Origin: Saccharicrinis sp963677345
GTDB lineage: Bacteria; Bacteroidota; Bacteroidia; Bacteroidales; Marinilabiliaceae
Direction of reading: 5' to 3'
DNA length: 64,000 nucleotides
NCBI GenBank assembly: GCA_963677345.2
Contig: CAXXLC010000005.1
Span: 1 to 64,000 of the forward strand
Shown here: one piece after another, positions 16,203-25,039 of the stretch
How positions within the stretch are numbered: the stretch's first letter is position 1
How the letters are laid out: each line of letters starts with the position of its first letter
Translations under genes and position numbers: made by a program
The notes under the pieces: generated by a model
Databases searched by the model: none
What the model was told of the DNA's origin: nothing
What the model saw: only the letters and a program-made list of their open reading frames with translations

Positions 16203-18311
16203 ATGAAGCACAAAACACTATTATTTTCAATCAGCATCCTTTTATTTATGGGAGCCTGCACAACAAAACACAAGATGGAAACAAATCCTTTTTTTGAAGA
16301 ATACAAAACTCCTTTTAAGATTGCTCCTTTTGAATCAATCAAAAACCACCATTATATGCCTGCTTTTATAAAGGGTATGGAAGAGCAAAATAAAAACATA
16401 AAAGCAATAGTAGACAATACCGCAAAACCTTCATTTAAAAATACAATTGAAGCTCTGGAGTACAGCGATGTACTTTTAACAAAAGTTTCGAATGTTTTTT
16501 ACAATTTAATCGGATCTAACACTAACGACAGCCTTAAAACAATCGCAAAAGAAGTAGCTCCTTTACTATCAAAACACAATGATGGAATATATCTGAATCA
16601 GGACTTGTTTAAAAGAATCAAAACGGTTTATGACCAAAAAGATTCACTGACTCTTACTAGCGAAGAAGAAAAATTACTCACAGAAACATACGACGAATTT
16701 GCCAGGGGCGGAGCAAATCTTCCTGAAGATGCTAAAGAAGAATTTAGTAAGATAAATGGACAACTTGCTGTTTTAACACTTCAGTTTGGCGATAATGTTT
16801 TAAACGAAACCAATAGCTTTTCAATGGTAATAGATAAGGAAAGCGATTTAAAAGGGTTACCTAAAACATCTGTTGATGCAGCTGCTCAACTGGCAAAAAC
16901 AAAGGGACAAGAGGGGAAATGGATCTTCACGATTCAAAAACCTAGCATGATTCCTTTCTTACAATATGCTGACAACAGAACGTTAAGAGAAAAATTATTT
17001 AAAGCTTATATCAATACCGGCAACAATAATAATGATTTTGACAATAAAGAGGTTATAAGACAGATTATTGATCTTAGAATTAAAAGAGCAAACCTTTTAG
17101 GATATAAAAACCATGCTTCATTTGTTTTAGAAAAAAATATGGCCAAAACACCTGAGGCGGTAAATTCCAAACTTGAAAGCTTAATGACAAAAGCTCAAAT
17201 TGTGGCAAAAAGAGAAGCTGGCGATATGCAGCAAATCATTAAAGAAGAAGGAAACAACTTTAACCTTGAGCCATGGGATTGGTGGTATTATGCTGAAAAA
17301 GTTAAAAAGAAGAAATATAATCTTGAAGAAAGCGAAATCAGGCCTTATTTTGAACTTAAAAATGTAATTGACGGAGCCCTGCATACTGCCAACCAACTGT
17401 ATGGTTTACAATTTATCAAAAATGAAAAATTACCTTTACCTCACCCCTATGCCATTCCTTTTGAAGTAAAAGAGGCAGATGGTTCACACCTTGGTATATT
17501 ATATATGGATTTTCATCCAAGAGAAAGCAAAAGAGGTGGCGCATGGATGAATTCATTCAGAAAAGAACAGATCATAAATGGTGCAAAAATTACACCCATC
17601 ATTACAATGGTTTGTAATTTTACGGCTCCTACTAAGTCAACCCCTTCTTTGCTTAGTCTTGATGAAGTTGAAACATTATTCCACGAATTTGGACATAGTC
17701 TTCATGGATTACTTTCAAATTGCACATATAAAAGTTTATCAGGAACCAGTGTACCACGCGATTTTGTTGAGCTACCTTCACAAGTAATGGAACATTGGTC
17801 AACACACCCTGAGTTATTAAAGTATTATGCCAAACATTATAAAACCGGTAAAATAATACCAGATGAGCTCATTCAAAAAATTGAAAACAGCAGCAAATTC
17901 AACCAGGGCTTTGCAACTACTGAATATTTAGCAGCAGCCATTCTGGATATGGATTACCATAGTTTAACAGAACCTATTAAAGGTGATATTAATGAATATG
18001 AAAAAGCAAGTTTCCATAAAATGAAATTAATTCCCGAAATTGTTTCACGCTACAGAAGCACATACTTCCGCCACATTTTTGCCGGAGGATATTCAGCAGG
18101 ATACTATGCTTATATATGGGCAGCCATCCTTGATTCCGATGCTTTTGATTCATTTGAAGAAAAAGGAATATTTGACCAGGAAACAGCAAGTAAATTCCGA
18201 AAAAACATATTAGAAAAAGGCGGAACTGAAGATGCTATGGAAATGTATATCAATTTTAAAGGAAATGAACCTGATGAAAATGCATTACTAGAAGACAGGG
18301 GTCTTATTTAA
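16203..18311 (+). CDS. dcp: M3-family oligopeptidase / peptidyl-dipeptidase, lipoprotein
   Basis: 702 residues with the zinc-binding HEFGH motif at 494-498, followed by SLHGLLS, as in thimet-oligopeptidase-type enzymes. The size and overall pattern fit peptidyl-dipeptidase Dcp. The N-terminus (hydrophobic, ending FMGACTT, Cys19) makes it a lipoprotein, unlike cytoplasmic Dcp of enterobacteria, so it probably acts in the periplasm on imported oligopeptides. It is monocistronic, with ferritin starting 101 bp later from its own promoter. OpdA-like oligopeptidase A is an alternative name; specificity was not resolved. Confidence 0.88.
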   Translation: MKHKTLLFSISILLFMGACTTKHKMETNPFFEEYKTPFKIAPFESIKNHHYMPAFIKGMEEQNKNIKAIVDNTAKPSFKNTIEALEYSDVLLTKVSNVFYNLIGSNTNDSLKTIAKEVAPLLSKHNDGIYLNQDLFKRIKTVYDQKDSLTLTSEEEKLLTETYDEFARGGANLPEDAKEEFSKINGQLAVLTLQFGDNVLNETNSFSMVIDKESDLKGLPKTSVDAAAQLAKTKGQEGKWIFTIQKPSMIPFLQYADNRTLREKLFKAYINTGNNNNDFDNKEVIRQIIDLRIKRANLLGYKNHASFVLEKNMAKTPEAVNSKLESLMTKAQIVAKREAGDMQQIIKEEGNNFNLEPWDWWYYAEKVKKKKYNLEESEIRPYFELKNVIDGALHTANQLYGLQFIKNEKLPLPHPYAIPFEVKEADGSHLGILYMDFHPRESKRGGAWMNSFRKEQIINGAKITPIITMVCNFTAPTKSTPSLLSLDEVETLFHEFGHSLHGLLSNCTYKSLSGTSVPRDFVELPSQVMEHWSTHPELLKYYAKHYKTGKIIPDELIQKIENSSKFNQGFATTEYLAAAILDMDYHSLTEPIKGDINEYEKASFHKMKLIPEIVSRYRSTYFRHIFAGGYSAGYYAYIWAAILDSDAFDSFEEKGIFDQETASKFRKNILEKGGTEDAMEMYINFKGNEPDENALLEDRGLI

Positions 18312-18374
18312 TTAGATACATTCTAAATATTTAACACTTCTGTTCAATTCTTACTATCCTAATACGATTTGTTT

Positions 18375-18382
18375 TAAATTTG
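18375..18382 (+). promoter_or_regulatory. -7 box of the ferritin gene
   Basis: TAAATTTG matches TAnnTTTG and lies 30 bp ahead of the ATG at 18413. It also lies inside the apparent upstream extension of the open frame, which supports the downstream start. No clear TTG element at the right distance. Confidence 0.4.
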
Positions 18383-18412
18383 GTACATAGAAAACAATTA
18401 AAACAATATATC

Positions 18413-18919
18413 ATGTTAAAGAAAGCTGTCGAAGAAATTTTAGTAAATCAAATTGTAAAAGAAGCTTACTCTTCTAATCTATATTTGTCAATGGCTTCCT
18501 GGGCTGAGACAAACGGTCTTGGAGGAGTTTCTGAATGGATGTATGCTCAAGCAGAAGAGGAAAAACTTCATATGCTTAAGTTTATGAAGTACATCAACGA
18601 AAGAGGCGGAAAAGCAATTATTCCTGCAGTAGAACAACCTCCTGTTGATTTTGAAAACGTAAAAGACTTATTTGAGAAAACATTGGAGCACGAGCAGTTT
18701 ATTACTGAAAGCATCAACGAAATCGTTGCTGTATGTTTAGAAGAAAAAGATTTTACTACTCAAAACTGGGTTCAGTGGTTTGTTACAGAACAAATTGAAG
18801 AAGAAGCCTCTGTTTCTGGAATTATTGACAAATTGAAATTATTAGACGGACAAAGTTTATATATGTTCGATAGAGACGTTGCTGGTATGAGAGGAAATGT
18901 TCCTGCCAGTCAACAGTAA
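18413..18919 (+). CDS. ftnA: ferritin
   Basis: 168 residues from the ATG at 18413. A longer frame starting at 18380 would add eleven residues unlike any ferritin and would include the promoter box. The ferroxidase-centre pattern is present: a Glu in helix A (NQIVKEAYSSNLYLS), AEEEKLHMLKF with the E-x-x-H pair in helix B, an E in LEHEQFITES, and TEQIEEEASV in helix D. It stores iron as a 24-mer in the cytoplasm and limits Fenton chemistry, which would suit a nitrogen fixer with high iron demand. A strong terminator follows. Confidence 0.95.
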   Translation: MLKKAVEEILVNQIVKEAYSSNLYLSMASWAETNGLGGVSEWMYAQAEEEKLHMLKFMKYINERGGKAIIPAVEQPPVDFENVKDLFEKTLEHEQFITESINEIVAVCLEEKDFTTQNWVQWFVTEQIEEEASVSGIIDKLKLLDGQSLYMFDRDVAGMRGNVPASQQ

Positions 18920-18971
18920 TTAAAACTAAGTTATCTACTTCAAAAGTAGAAAAAGATAAAGCATTGATAAA

Positions 18972-19005
18972 AGCTGGAAGTGTTTAATTCGCTCCAGCTT
19001 TTTTC
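18972..19005 (+). terminator. terminator of the ferritin gene
   Basis: AGCTGGA (18972-18978) and TCCAGCT (18993-18999) form a 7-bp stem followed by TTTTTTC. Confidence 0.8.
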
Positions 19006-19118
19006 TTTTTAGCAAAAGAAGTATTTTTGCCCCCTCAAAACAAACAGAAAGACATCAATATCATTTAAACCTGCATTTCTATGATTTAAAAGATGCCTCT
19101 CCCATTAAATCGTATTAG

Positions 19119-19598
19119 ATGAAAAAAATTGTAAATCCTTTTGTAGAAAGCAAAAAACATGATTATAAATGTTTTGGTTGCTCTCCTTTAAATGACAATG
19201 GTTTAAAACTGGAATTTTGGGATAATGGAGAAGAAATTATTTGCAAATGGATTCCTTATAAGCATATGGAAGGCTACTCAAAAATTTTACATGGTGGAAT
19301 TCAGGCATTGATATTAGATGAAATAGCCAGCTGGACAGTATATACTAAATGTGAAACAGCAGGTGTTACTGCAAATATTGATGTAAAATACAAACATCCT
19401 TTAGAAATTACAGATCAGGAAATTGTTATCAAAGCTAAAGTTGAAACTATTAATAAAAGATTAGCAACAATCAGTGCATCCATAGAAAATCACGAAGGAA
19501 AATTATGCGCTCAAGGCTTGGTCACATATTTCATTTTTCCTAAAGAACTTGCCAAAGAAAAATATAACTATCCTGGAATTGAAGCCTTTTACGAATAG
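19119..19598 (+). CDS. PaaI-type hotdog-fold thioesterase
   Basis: 159 residues. The hotdog motif LHGGIQALILDEIASW (about 57-72) contains the HGG and the acidic residue used by PaaI/YbdB-type acyl-CoA thioesterases; ANIDVKYKHPL follows as the usual substrate-lining strand. The N-terminus has a C-x-G-C pair (KCFGCSPLND), common in one uncharacterised branch. It probably hydrolyses a small acyl-CoA in the cytoplasm. It is 32 bp before the CLC gene, so cotranscription is likely. The substrate is unknown. Confidence 0.8.
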   Translation: MKKIVNPFVESKKHDYKCFGCSPLNDNGLKLEFWDNGEEIICKWIPYKHMEGYSKILHGGIQALILDEIASWTVYTKCETAGVTANIDVKYKHPLEITDQEIVIKAKVETINKRLATISASIENHEGKLCAQGLVTYFIFPKELAKEKYNYPGIEAFYE

Positions 19599-19630
19599 CA
19601 TTTCAAGAATATTATTACAGAGCGAATACA

Positions 19631-20926
19631 ATGAGTTTAAAGAAACGAATTAAACAAAACATTCCGGAAGGATTTATTCCTTCCTTGATATATCTGGGAA
19701 AATGGATCTTACTATGTGCTATAGTTGGTTTACTTGCAGGGTCAGCGTCTGCTATTTTCCTTATTTCACTTGAATGGGCAACAAACCTTAGAGAAAATAA
19801 CCTATGGATTATTTCTCTACTACCTGTAGGGGGACTTATAATTGGATTAACATATCATTATTTTGGTCAAAGTGTTGTAAAAGGCAATAATCAAATCCTT
19901 GAAGAATTTCATAGTCCCAAAAAAATTATTCCATTAAAAATGGCACCTCTGGTTTTACTTAGTACAGTTGTAACGCACTTATTTGGAGGCTCTGCCGGAC
20001 GAGAAGGTACAGCTATACAAATGGGAGGTGCAATTGCTGATCAGTTTACAAAGATTTTTAAACTAAAGGAAATTGACCGAAAAATATTATTGGTAACAGG
20101 GGTTAGTGCCGGGTTTGCATCAATTTTTGGAACACCTTTAGCAGGAGCTATTTTTGCACTAGAAGTATTTGTTGTTGGCCGTATGCGTTACGATGCCATC
20201 ATTCCCAGCTTCCTTGCTGCAATTTTTGCCAATGAAGCTGCTCACTTGTGGCCCATTCATCATACACATTATGCAATACCATTGGTCCCTGATTTATGGG
20301 CCCCAGAATTACTTTGGGCAATATTAGCAGGCATATGCTTTGGATTTGGAGGTATGTTATTTTCTAATGCCACCCATTACTGGGGAAACTTCTTTAAGAA
20401 AACAATTAAATACCCACCTCTACGACCGGTGATTGGTGGAGTTGTCATTGCAGCTACCATTTGGATAATAGGAACAACACGCTGGATTGGATTAGGAGTA
20501 CCTGTTATTGTTGAATCATTCGAACAACAACTTCCTTTTAGTGATTTTATTTTAAAAATCTTATTTACATCCTTCACCTTAGGAGCTGGTTTTAAAGGAG
20601 GAGAAGTAACACCATTATTTTTCACAGGAGCAACACTGGGAAGTGCTCTTTCTTTATTCATCCCACTTCCAGTAGCACTATTAGCAGGAATGGGATTCGT
20701 GGCTGTTTTTGCCGGGGCAACAAATACACCCATTGCTTGTACCCTGATGGGAATTGAGTTATTTGGAGCTGACGCTGGTGTTTTTATAGGAATAGCCTGT
20801 GCTACTGCATATTTGTTTTCAGGACACACTGGTATTTATGGCGAACAAATTATCGGCAGTCCTAAAAACTTTTTATTTGGTTCTCATAAAGGAAAAAAGC
20901 TAAATCAATTAATAAAAAAGCAGTGA
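19631..20926 (+). CDS. CLC-family anion transporter, possibly the fluoride/proton subtype
   Basis: 431 residues with about ten hydrophobic membrane segments. The gating-glutamate motif is GREGT (Glu125) rather than the GREGP of chloride-type CLC proteins; the first signature region reads VKGNNQILEE instead of GSGIP, and the later one reads GGEVTPLFFTGATLG. As I recall the family, these changes are those of the CLC-F fluoride/proton antiporters. No fluoride riboswitch is recognisable in the 32-bp gap upstream. A general chloride channel is the alternative. The preceding thioesterase gene is close but has no obvious functional link. Confidence 0.8.
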   Translation: MSLKKRIKQNIPEGFIPSLIYLGKWILLCAIVGLLAGSASAIFLISLEWATNLRENNLWIISLLPVGGLIIGLTYHYFGQSVVKGNNQILEEFHSPKKIIPLKMAPLVLLSTVVTHLFGGSAGREGTAIQMGGAIADQFTKIFKLKEIDRKILLVTGVSAGFASIFGTPLAGAIFALEVFVVGRMRYDAIIPSFLAAIFANEAAHLWPIHHTHYAIPLVPDLWAPELLWAILAGICFGFGGMLFSNATHYWGNFFKKTIKYPPLRPVIGGVVIAATIWIIGTTRWIGLGVPVIVESFEQQLPFSDFILKILFTSFTLGAGFKGGEVTPLFFTGATLGSALSLFIPLPVALLAGMGFVAVFAGATNTPIACTLMGIELFGADAGVFIGIACATAYLFSGHTGIYGEQIIGSPKNFLFGSHKGKKLNQLIKKQ

Positions 20927-20997
20927 TCGCATTTTATTATCACTGCCCTATCCTTTGTTGTAAAACATATTTATCTTTTTTGCATATGAATATATTA

Positions 20998-21453
20998 TTA
21001 TCTTAAGGCGTAATCTGATGAACTGGTATTGATAAATGCATCTACATCCAACATCCAATCTTCCAGAACTAATTCAGGTTCATCGACTTCTAAAAAAGAA
21101 TCCACATCTGTCATCCAGTCCTCAACAGGCATATATTCTTCAATAAAGGACTCTACACTTAACATCCATGGTTCAACATTAAGTCTAAACTCTTCCCATT
21201 CCAAATCATTTACTGAATTTTCAATAAACTCATCTGAATTCAACATCCAAAATTCAATTTCCATTAACTCTTCATCGCTCTCCCTGGAAATAAAATCTAT
21301 TACAAAATCAAGATTTGTAGGCGTAATCAGCGTATTGGTTTTGGGTTCTAACAATTCATATCTTCCTGCAAACATATCCGAAAACGAAACCATCATTAAA
21401 GATATCAATACTAACACTAAATTAACTTTACTTTTAATTACAAAATTTTTCAT
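20998..21453 (-). CDS. small secreted or membrane-anchored protein with Trp-Met repeats, unknown function
   Basis: I choose the ATG at 21453 (MKNFVIKSK, 151 residues); the longer frame to 21531 adds a segment with no signal character. A hydrophobic segment (about residues 9-26) is followed by an acidic domain carrying four copies of a motif of the type (E/V)-x-W-M-(L/T)-x-(S/D)-(V/D)-(D/E)-(S/A)-F-(I/L): IEFWMLNSDEFIE, VEPWMLSVESFIE, VEDWMTDVDSFLE and LEDWMLDVDAFIN. An unlinked gene at 43650-44123 has the same motif. I do not recognise a named domain. It is read divergently from the lactonase-like gene. Confidence 0.75.
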   Translation of the reverse strand: MKNFVIKSKVNLVLVLISLMMVSFSDMFAGRYELLEPKTNTLITPTNLDFVIDFISRESDEELMEIEFWMLNSDEFIENSVNDLEWEEFRLNVEPWMLSVESFIEEYMPVEDWMTDVDSFLEVDEPELVLEDWMLDVDAFINTSSSDYALR

Positions 21454-21501
21454 GGCTACATATATTAAATAATTATGATAATTGCTACACGACATAGTGT
21501 T

Positions 21502-21518
21502 ATCAATACCTGAGCCAA
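21502..21518 (-). promoter_or_regulatory. possible sigma-54-like promoter of the Trp-Met repeat gene
   Basis: On the minus strand TTGGCTC-N5-TTGAT resembles the -24/-12 consensus TTGGCAC-N5-TTGC(A/T), but the -12 GC is replaced by GA. It lies about 50 bp ahead of the chosen start, and an inverted repeat that could bind an activator lies about 90 bp further upstream. Confidence 0.25.
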
Positions 21519-21604
21519 AATACATACACAACTATCCATCAGAATATTAACCAAACACAACCCATAACCACCTTCAATAAAAATGTCCGAATCCCAAACA
21601 ATCA

Positions 21605-21622
21605 ATGTTCGTATCCGAACAT
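21605..21622. promoter_or_regulatory. inverted repeat ATGTTCG-TATC-CGAACAT
   Basis: Perfect 7-bp arms with a 4-bp spacer in the divergent promoter region between 21453 and 21699. A related TGTAC-N6-GTACA lies upstream of the second Trp-Met repeat gene at 43488-43503. This is probably a regulator binding site; the regulator is unknown. Confidence 0.45.
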
Positions 21623-21698
21623 AAATAAGACTTTTTAGTATTTTAATTTCCTGCCAATAATTATTTATCTTTATAAGGTTTTTAAAAAACTATAAATT

Positions 21699-22820
21699 AT
21701 GGCAAACACAAAACAACTTCTTCTGTTTATTATTATAATATTTTTATCTTCTTGTCAGTTACCCCCTAAAAACAACAGAGAACTTCTGTACATTGGAACT
21801 AACAATACGGATTCATCTAAAGGTATTGCTTATTCATTTTTCAACGAAATTACAGGAGAGCTGTCACAACCTATATATACAGGAAAGCTTGCCAATGCTA
21901 TTTTTTTTGATCCTGATACAATCCATGATAAACTTTACTTTGTTGGATCAATTATAAACAATGAGGACTCTACAGAAACACAAAGTGTAGTAACATACAA
22001 TGTAGATAAAACCTCGGGCGAAATAACTCAAATAGCCAATGAATTTGCATATGGTGAAGGACCTTGTTTTATAGAATACAACAAAAAAAATAATAAAATA
22101 TTAGTTGCAAATTACGTTTCGGGAAATGTAAGTTCATTTGATTATCTCAACGATAAAATATCATTGGATCGTATTCAACAACATTACGAACATGGCCCCG
22201 ATGTTGACAGGCAAGAGGCTCCACATGCACACTCTATCAGAACAGAACCCAATCATGATATTGTATATTCAGCCGATTTAGGTGCAGATAAATTAATGGT
22301 TTATCAATTTGTCGATGGAAAACTACATAAATCAGATTCAATAGCTTGCGCTCCAGGCGCCGGTCCGCGTCATATTGATTTCTCACCCAAAGAAGAAATA
22401 ATGGCTGTTGTTAATGAACTAAACTGCACTGTAACAACATACAAAAAAGATTCTTCAGGAATATACTCTCATGAAATAACAACAAGCTCAATGCTCCCTG
22501 ATAATTTTGAAGGCTTTGCAAAGGCTGCAGATATTCACTTCTCCCCTGATGGTAATTTCCTTTATGCCTCAAACAGGGGATATCACAGCATAGTTGTGTA
22601 TAAAGTTAACCATGGCAATATAGAATTGATACAAACTTTTACTGAAAGTATTAACTGGCCTCGTAATTTCACCATTTCTAAAAATGGAAACTATATTTTA
22701 GTTGCCAATAGAGATGGTAATAATATATCCGTTTTAAAAAGAAACAAACAGTCTGGGAAATTAACTTTCTTACATAGCAATACAGAAATTGAAAGTCCGG
22801 TATGCATTAGATTTTTCTAG
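21699..22820 (+). CDS. lactonase-family seven-bladed beta-propeller lipoprotein
   Basis: 373 residues with a lipoprotein signal ending FLSSCQ (Cys19). The repeating blade strings are those of the 6-phosphogluconolactonase (Pgl, PF10282) family: LYIGTNN near the start, ILVANYVSGNVSSF, HAHSIRTEPNHDIVYSADLG, GAGPRHIDFSP, DIHFSPDGNFLYASNRG and YILVANRDGNNISVL. Since it is exported, a role in the pentose-phosphate pathway is unlikely; it may act on lactones in the periplasm. It is followed 44 bp later by another envelope protein gene. Confidence 0.85.
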   Translation: MANTKQLLLFIIIIFLSSCQLPPKNNRELLYIGTNNTDSSKGIAYSFFNEITGELSQPIYTGKLANAIFFDPDTIHDKLYFVGSIINNEDSTETQSVVTYNVDKTSGEITQIANEFAYGEGPCFIEYNKKNNKILVANYVSGNVSSFDYLNDKISLDRIQQHYEHGPDVDRQEAPHAHSIRTEPNHDIVYSADLGADKLMVYQFVDGKLHKSDSIACAPGAGPRHIDFSPKEEIMAVVNELNCTVTTYKKDSSGIYSHEITTSSMLPDNFEGFAKAADIHFSPDGNFLYASNRGYHSIVVYKVNHGNIELIQTFTESINWPRNFTISKNGNYILVANRDGNNISVLKRNKQSGKLTFLHSNTEIESPVCIRFF

Positions 22821-22864
22821 AAAAAATTTAGTCTGCCTCTATCGTTAATGATCTAAAAATTGAA

Positions 22865-25039
22865 ATGAAGCATTTATTTAAATTCATCGGATATTTTATA
22901 CTGGGACTTATTATTGTTATTACAGGAGTTATTATTTATTTTAATTTTGGAACAAAAAGTAACGTCCAGGCAATATCTATAGTGCCAGATAATGCTCTTG
23001 TGATACTAGAAACAGATAATCCATCTGAAACAATGCTGGAAATAACAAACACCAATTATTGGAAATCTGTTATAGAAAGCAATGTTCTTACTGATTTTAA
23101 AGATGTACTTCGTTCATACGAGCAAACGGTTGAAAATAACACATGGTTAAAACCTTTTTTAAAAAAGCAAAACCTAACTTTTTCTTTGCACACGATTCAT
23201 AAAAACAAACTGGATTATTTAATCATAACAGATATTAAAAAATACGGGCAACTTGATTTAATACCAAAACTAAGCTCAATATTAAATATCCCTGTAAAAA
23301 AAAGCATGATAGATTCCTGCCAGGTGTATTCTGTTTACATCAAAAAATACCATCTGAATCTTCATCTGACCACGGTAAACAATTTAATATATTGCAGCTC
23401 TTCCTACCAATTGCTTGAACAAACCATCCATAAAGAAAAATCATTATCTCAAAGTCAATTACAAAAGAAAAACGAAGTTGTTAAGAGCTTCCAGTCTGAT
23501 TTATTTAATATTTACACCAATAACAACCTAATTCAAAATTACTTTGCCAGATATTCTTCCTCTTTTTATAAGGGTTTGGCTTTTTCTGCCTTAGCGTCAG
23601 ACTTTACAGATGACTCTTTTACCCTTGAAGGATACACCAGCACCTATGATAGCATCGCATCTCCTTTTACTTCATTAAAAAACTCAAGTGCAAATAAAAG
23701 GACTACAGAAGCTGTAATTCCATTAGATGTTTCGTGGTATCTCAACTTTAACATAAACGATTTTACCAGTTTCTACAACCATTTTTTAAATCAATATTCT
23801 AAAATTGATCCTATTGGCTACCAAGCCTATTCTGTTGGGATTGGACTTACCCAATCATACATTGGCATTGATATCAATAAAAATATCCTATCCTGGATTT
23901 CAGGCGAAATAGCCGTAACCCAGTTCAAACCCATACCAAACACCCATAAGGATGACTTTTTAGTTGTAGTTAAAGCAAAAAATATCGCTGATGCTAAAGA
24001 AAACCTGGCAGAGATCACTAAAAAAATTAAGCATCGGACTTCGTTTAAGTACGACCAATCCAAATACAAAAACTACAACATCAACTACCTGAACATAAAA
24101 GGATTCTTTAAAATATTCATGGGAGGTTTTTTATACGATCGTTCAAAACCTTATTATACTATCATTGATGATTTTATTCTTTTTAGTAATTCATCAGATA
24201 TATTAGAGCTTTGCATAGATAACTACCTGGCAGGAAATACCTTAAAAAAAAGCAAAGACTTCCAATCATTCATGAAAAATTTCAACTCCAAATGCCAGTT
24301 GACTTCATTTGTGAATATGCCGTATTTATATGACAGACTATACTATTTTGGAAATACAAAGAACAAAGAAGAAATTAAAAAATACAGAAAAATAATACAA
24401 AACCTGGGTTGGATTGGATTTCAATTATTTCCCGAAGATAATCTCTTAAAAACAAGAGTTTATGCTAAATCAACAGAAATTCCTCCTGAAAATTATAAAA
24501 TAGAATCAGATCTATACTCCGCAGAAGATTTATATCTGGAAGAGTTTGAAAATATGGACTTTAAAATTGAATTAGATGAAAAGTATAACTCCTACAATGG
24601 GAATCTTTATTATTACACCACACATCCGAATAAGGATCAGGATAGTATCTTAATACACGAAGGACACCTGGAAAACGGAATATTAGAAGGTATGTGGAGA
24701 AGCTATTATACATCTGGAAATATTAAATCAACAGTGCATTACTCCAACAATATGGTTGATGGCACTGCTGTATTTTATTATAACAACATAAACCACATCA
24801 TCAGATCAGAAATTGAATTTAGCCAGGATAAAATTGATGGCTTGTACACAGAGTTTTATACTAACGGAAACATTAAGGTTTCCATTGAATTTAAAGATGG
24901 TATAAAATGGGGTAATATAATTTATTACTACCGCAACGGACAAATAAAAACAGAAGGTCGTTATAAAAAAGGCAAAGCTTCCGGCAAATGGAAATATTAT
25001 TCTAAATCCGGACAAATTATAAATAAAGAAAACAGGTAA
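22865..25039 (+). CDS. membrane-anchored protein with DUF3352-like domain and C-terminal YwqK/MORN-2 repeats
   Basis: 724 residues. An N-terminal transmembrane helix (about 5-27) is followed by a large extracytoplasmic region beginning VPDNALVILETDNPSE, which resembles DUF3352-type domains. The last 130 residues hold repeats of the YwqK/MORN-2 type: GMWRSYYTSGNIKSTVHY, GLYTEFYTNGNIKVSIEF, GNIIYYYRNGQIKTEGRY, GKWKYYSKSGQI. Such repeats are often labelled antitoxin but mostly have no proven role. The stop overlaps the start of the next small gene by one base (TAATG), so the two products are likely made together. Confidence 0.65.
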   Translation: MKHLFKFIGYFILGLIIVITGVIIYFNFGTKSNVQAISIVPDNALVILETDNPSETMLEITNTNYWKSVIESNVLTDFKDVLRSYEQTVENNTWLKPFLKKQNLTFSLHTIHKNKLDYLIITDIKKYGQLDLIPKLSSILNIPVKKSMIDSCQVYSVYIKKYHLNLHLTTVNNLIYCSSSYQLLEQTIHKEKSLSQSQLQKKNEVVKSFQSDLFNIYTNNNLIQNYFARYSSSFYKGLAFSALASDFTDDSFTLEGYTSTYDSIASPFTSLKNSSANKRTTEAVIPLDVSWYLNFNINDFTSFYNHFLNQYSKIDPIGYQAYSVGIGLTQSYIGIDINKNILSWISGEIAVTQFKPIPNTHKDDFLVVVKAKNIADAKENLAEITKKIKHRTSFKYDQSKYKNYNINYLNIKGFFKIFMGGFLYDRSKPYYTIIDDFILFSNSSDILELCIDNYLAGNTLKKSKDFQSFMKNFNSKCQLTSFVNMPYLYDRLYYFGNTKNKEEIKKYRKIIQNLGWIGFQLFPEDNLLKTRVYAKSTEIPPENYKIESDLYSAEDLYLEEFENMDFKIELDEKYNSYNGNLYYYTTHPNKDQDSILIHEGHLENGILEGMWRSYYTSGNIKSTVHYSNNMVDGTAVFYYNNINHIIRSEIEFSQDKIDGLYTEFYTNGNIKVSIEFKDGIKWGNIIYYYRNGQIKTEGRYKKGKASGKWKYYSKSGQIINKENR

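Noticed and set aside
18380..18412. Upstream start of ferritin
   Set aside because: The extra residues are unlike ferritin N-termini and the stretch begins inside the TAAATTTG promoter box.
19599..19630. Fluoride riboswitch ahead of the CLC gene
   Set aside because: The gap is only 32 bp and contains no matching pseudoknot sequence.
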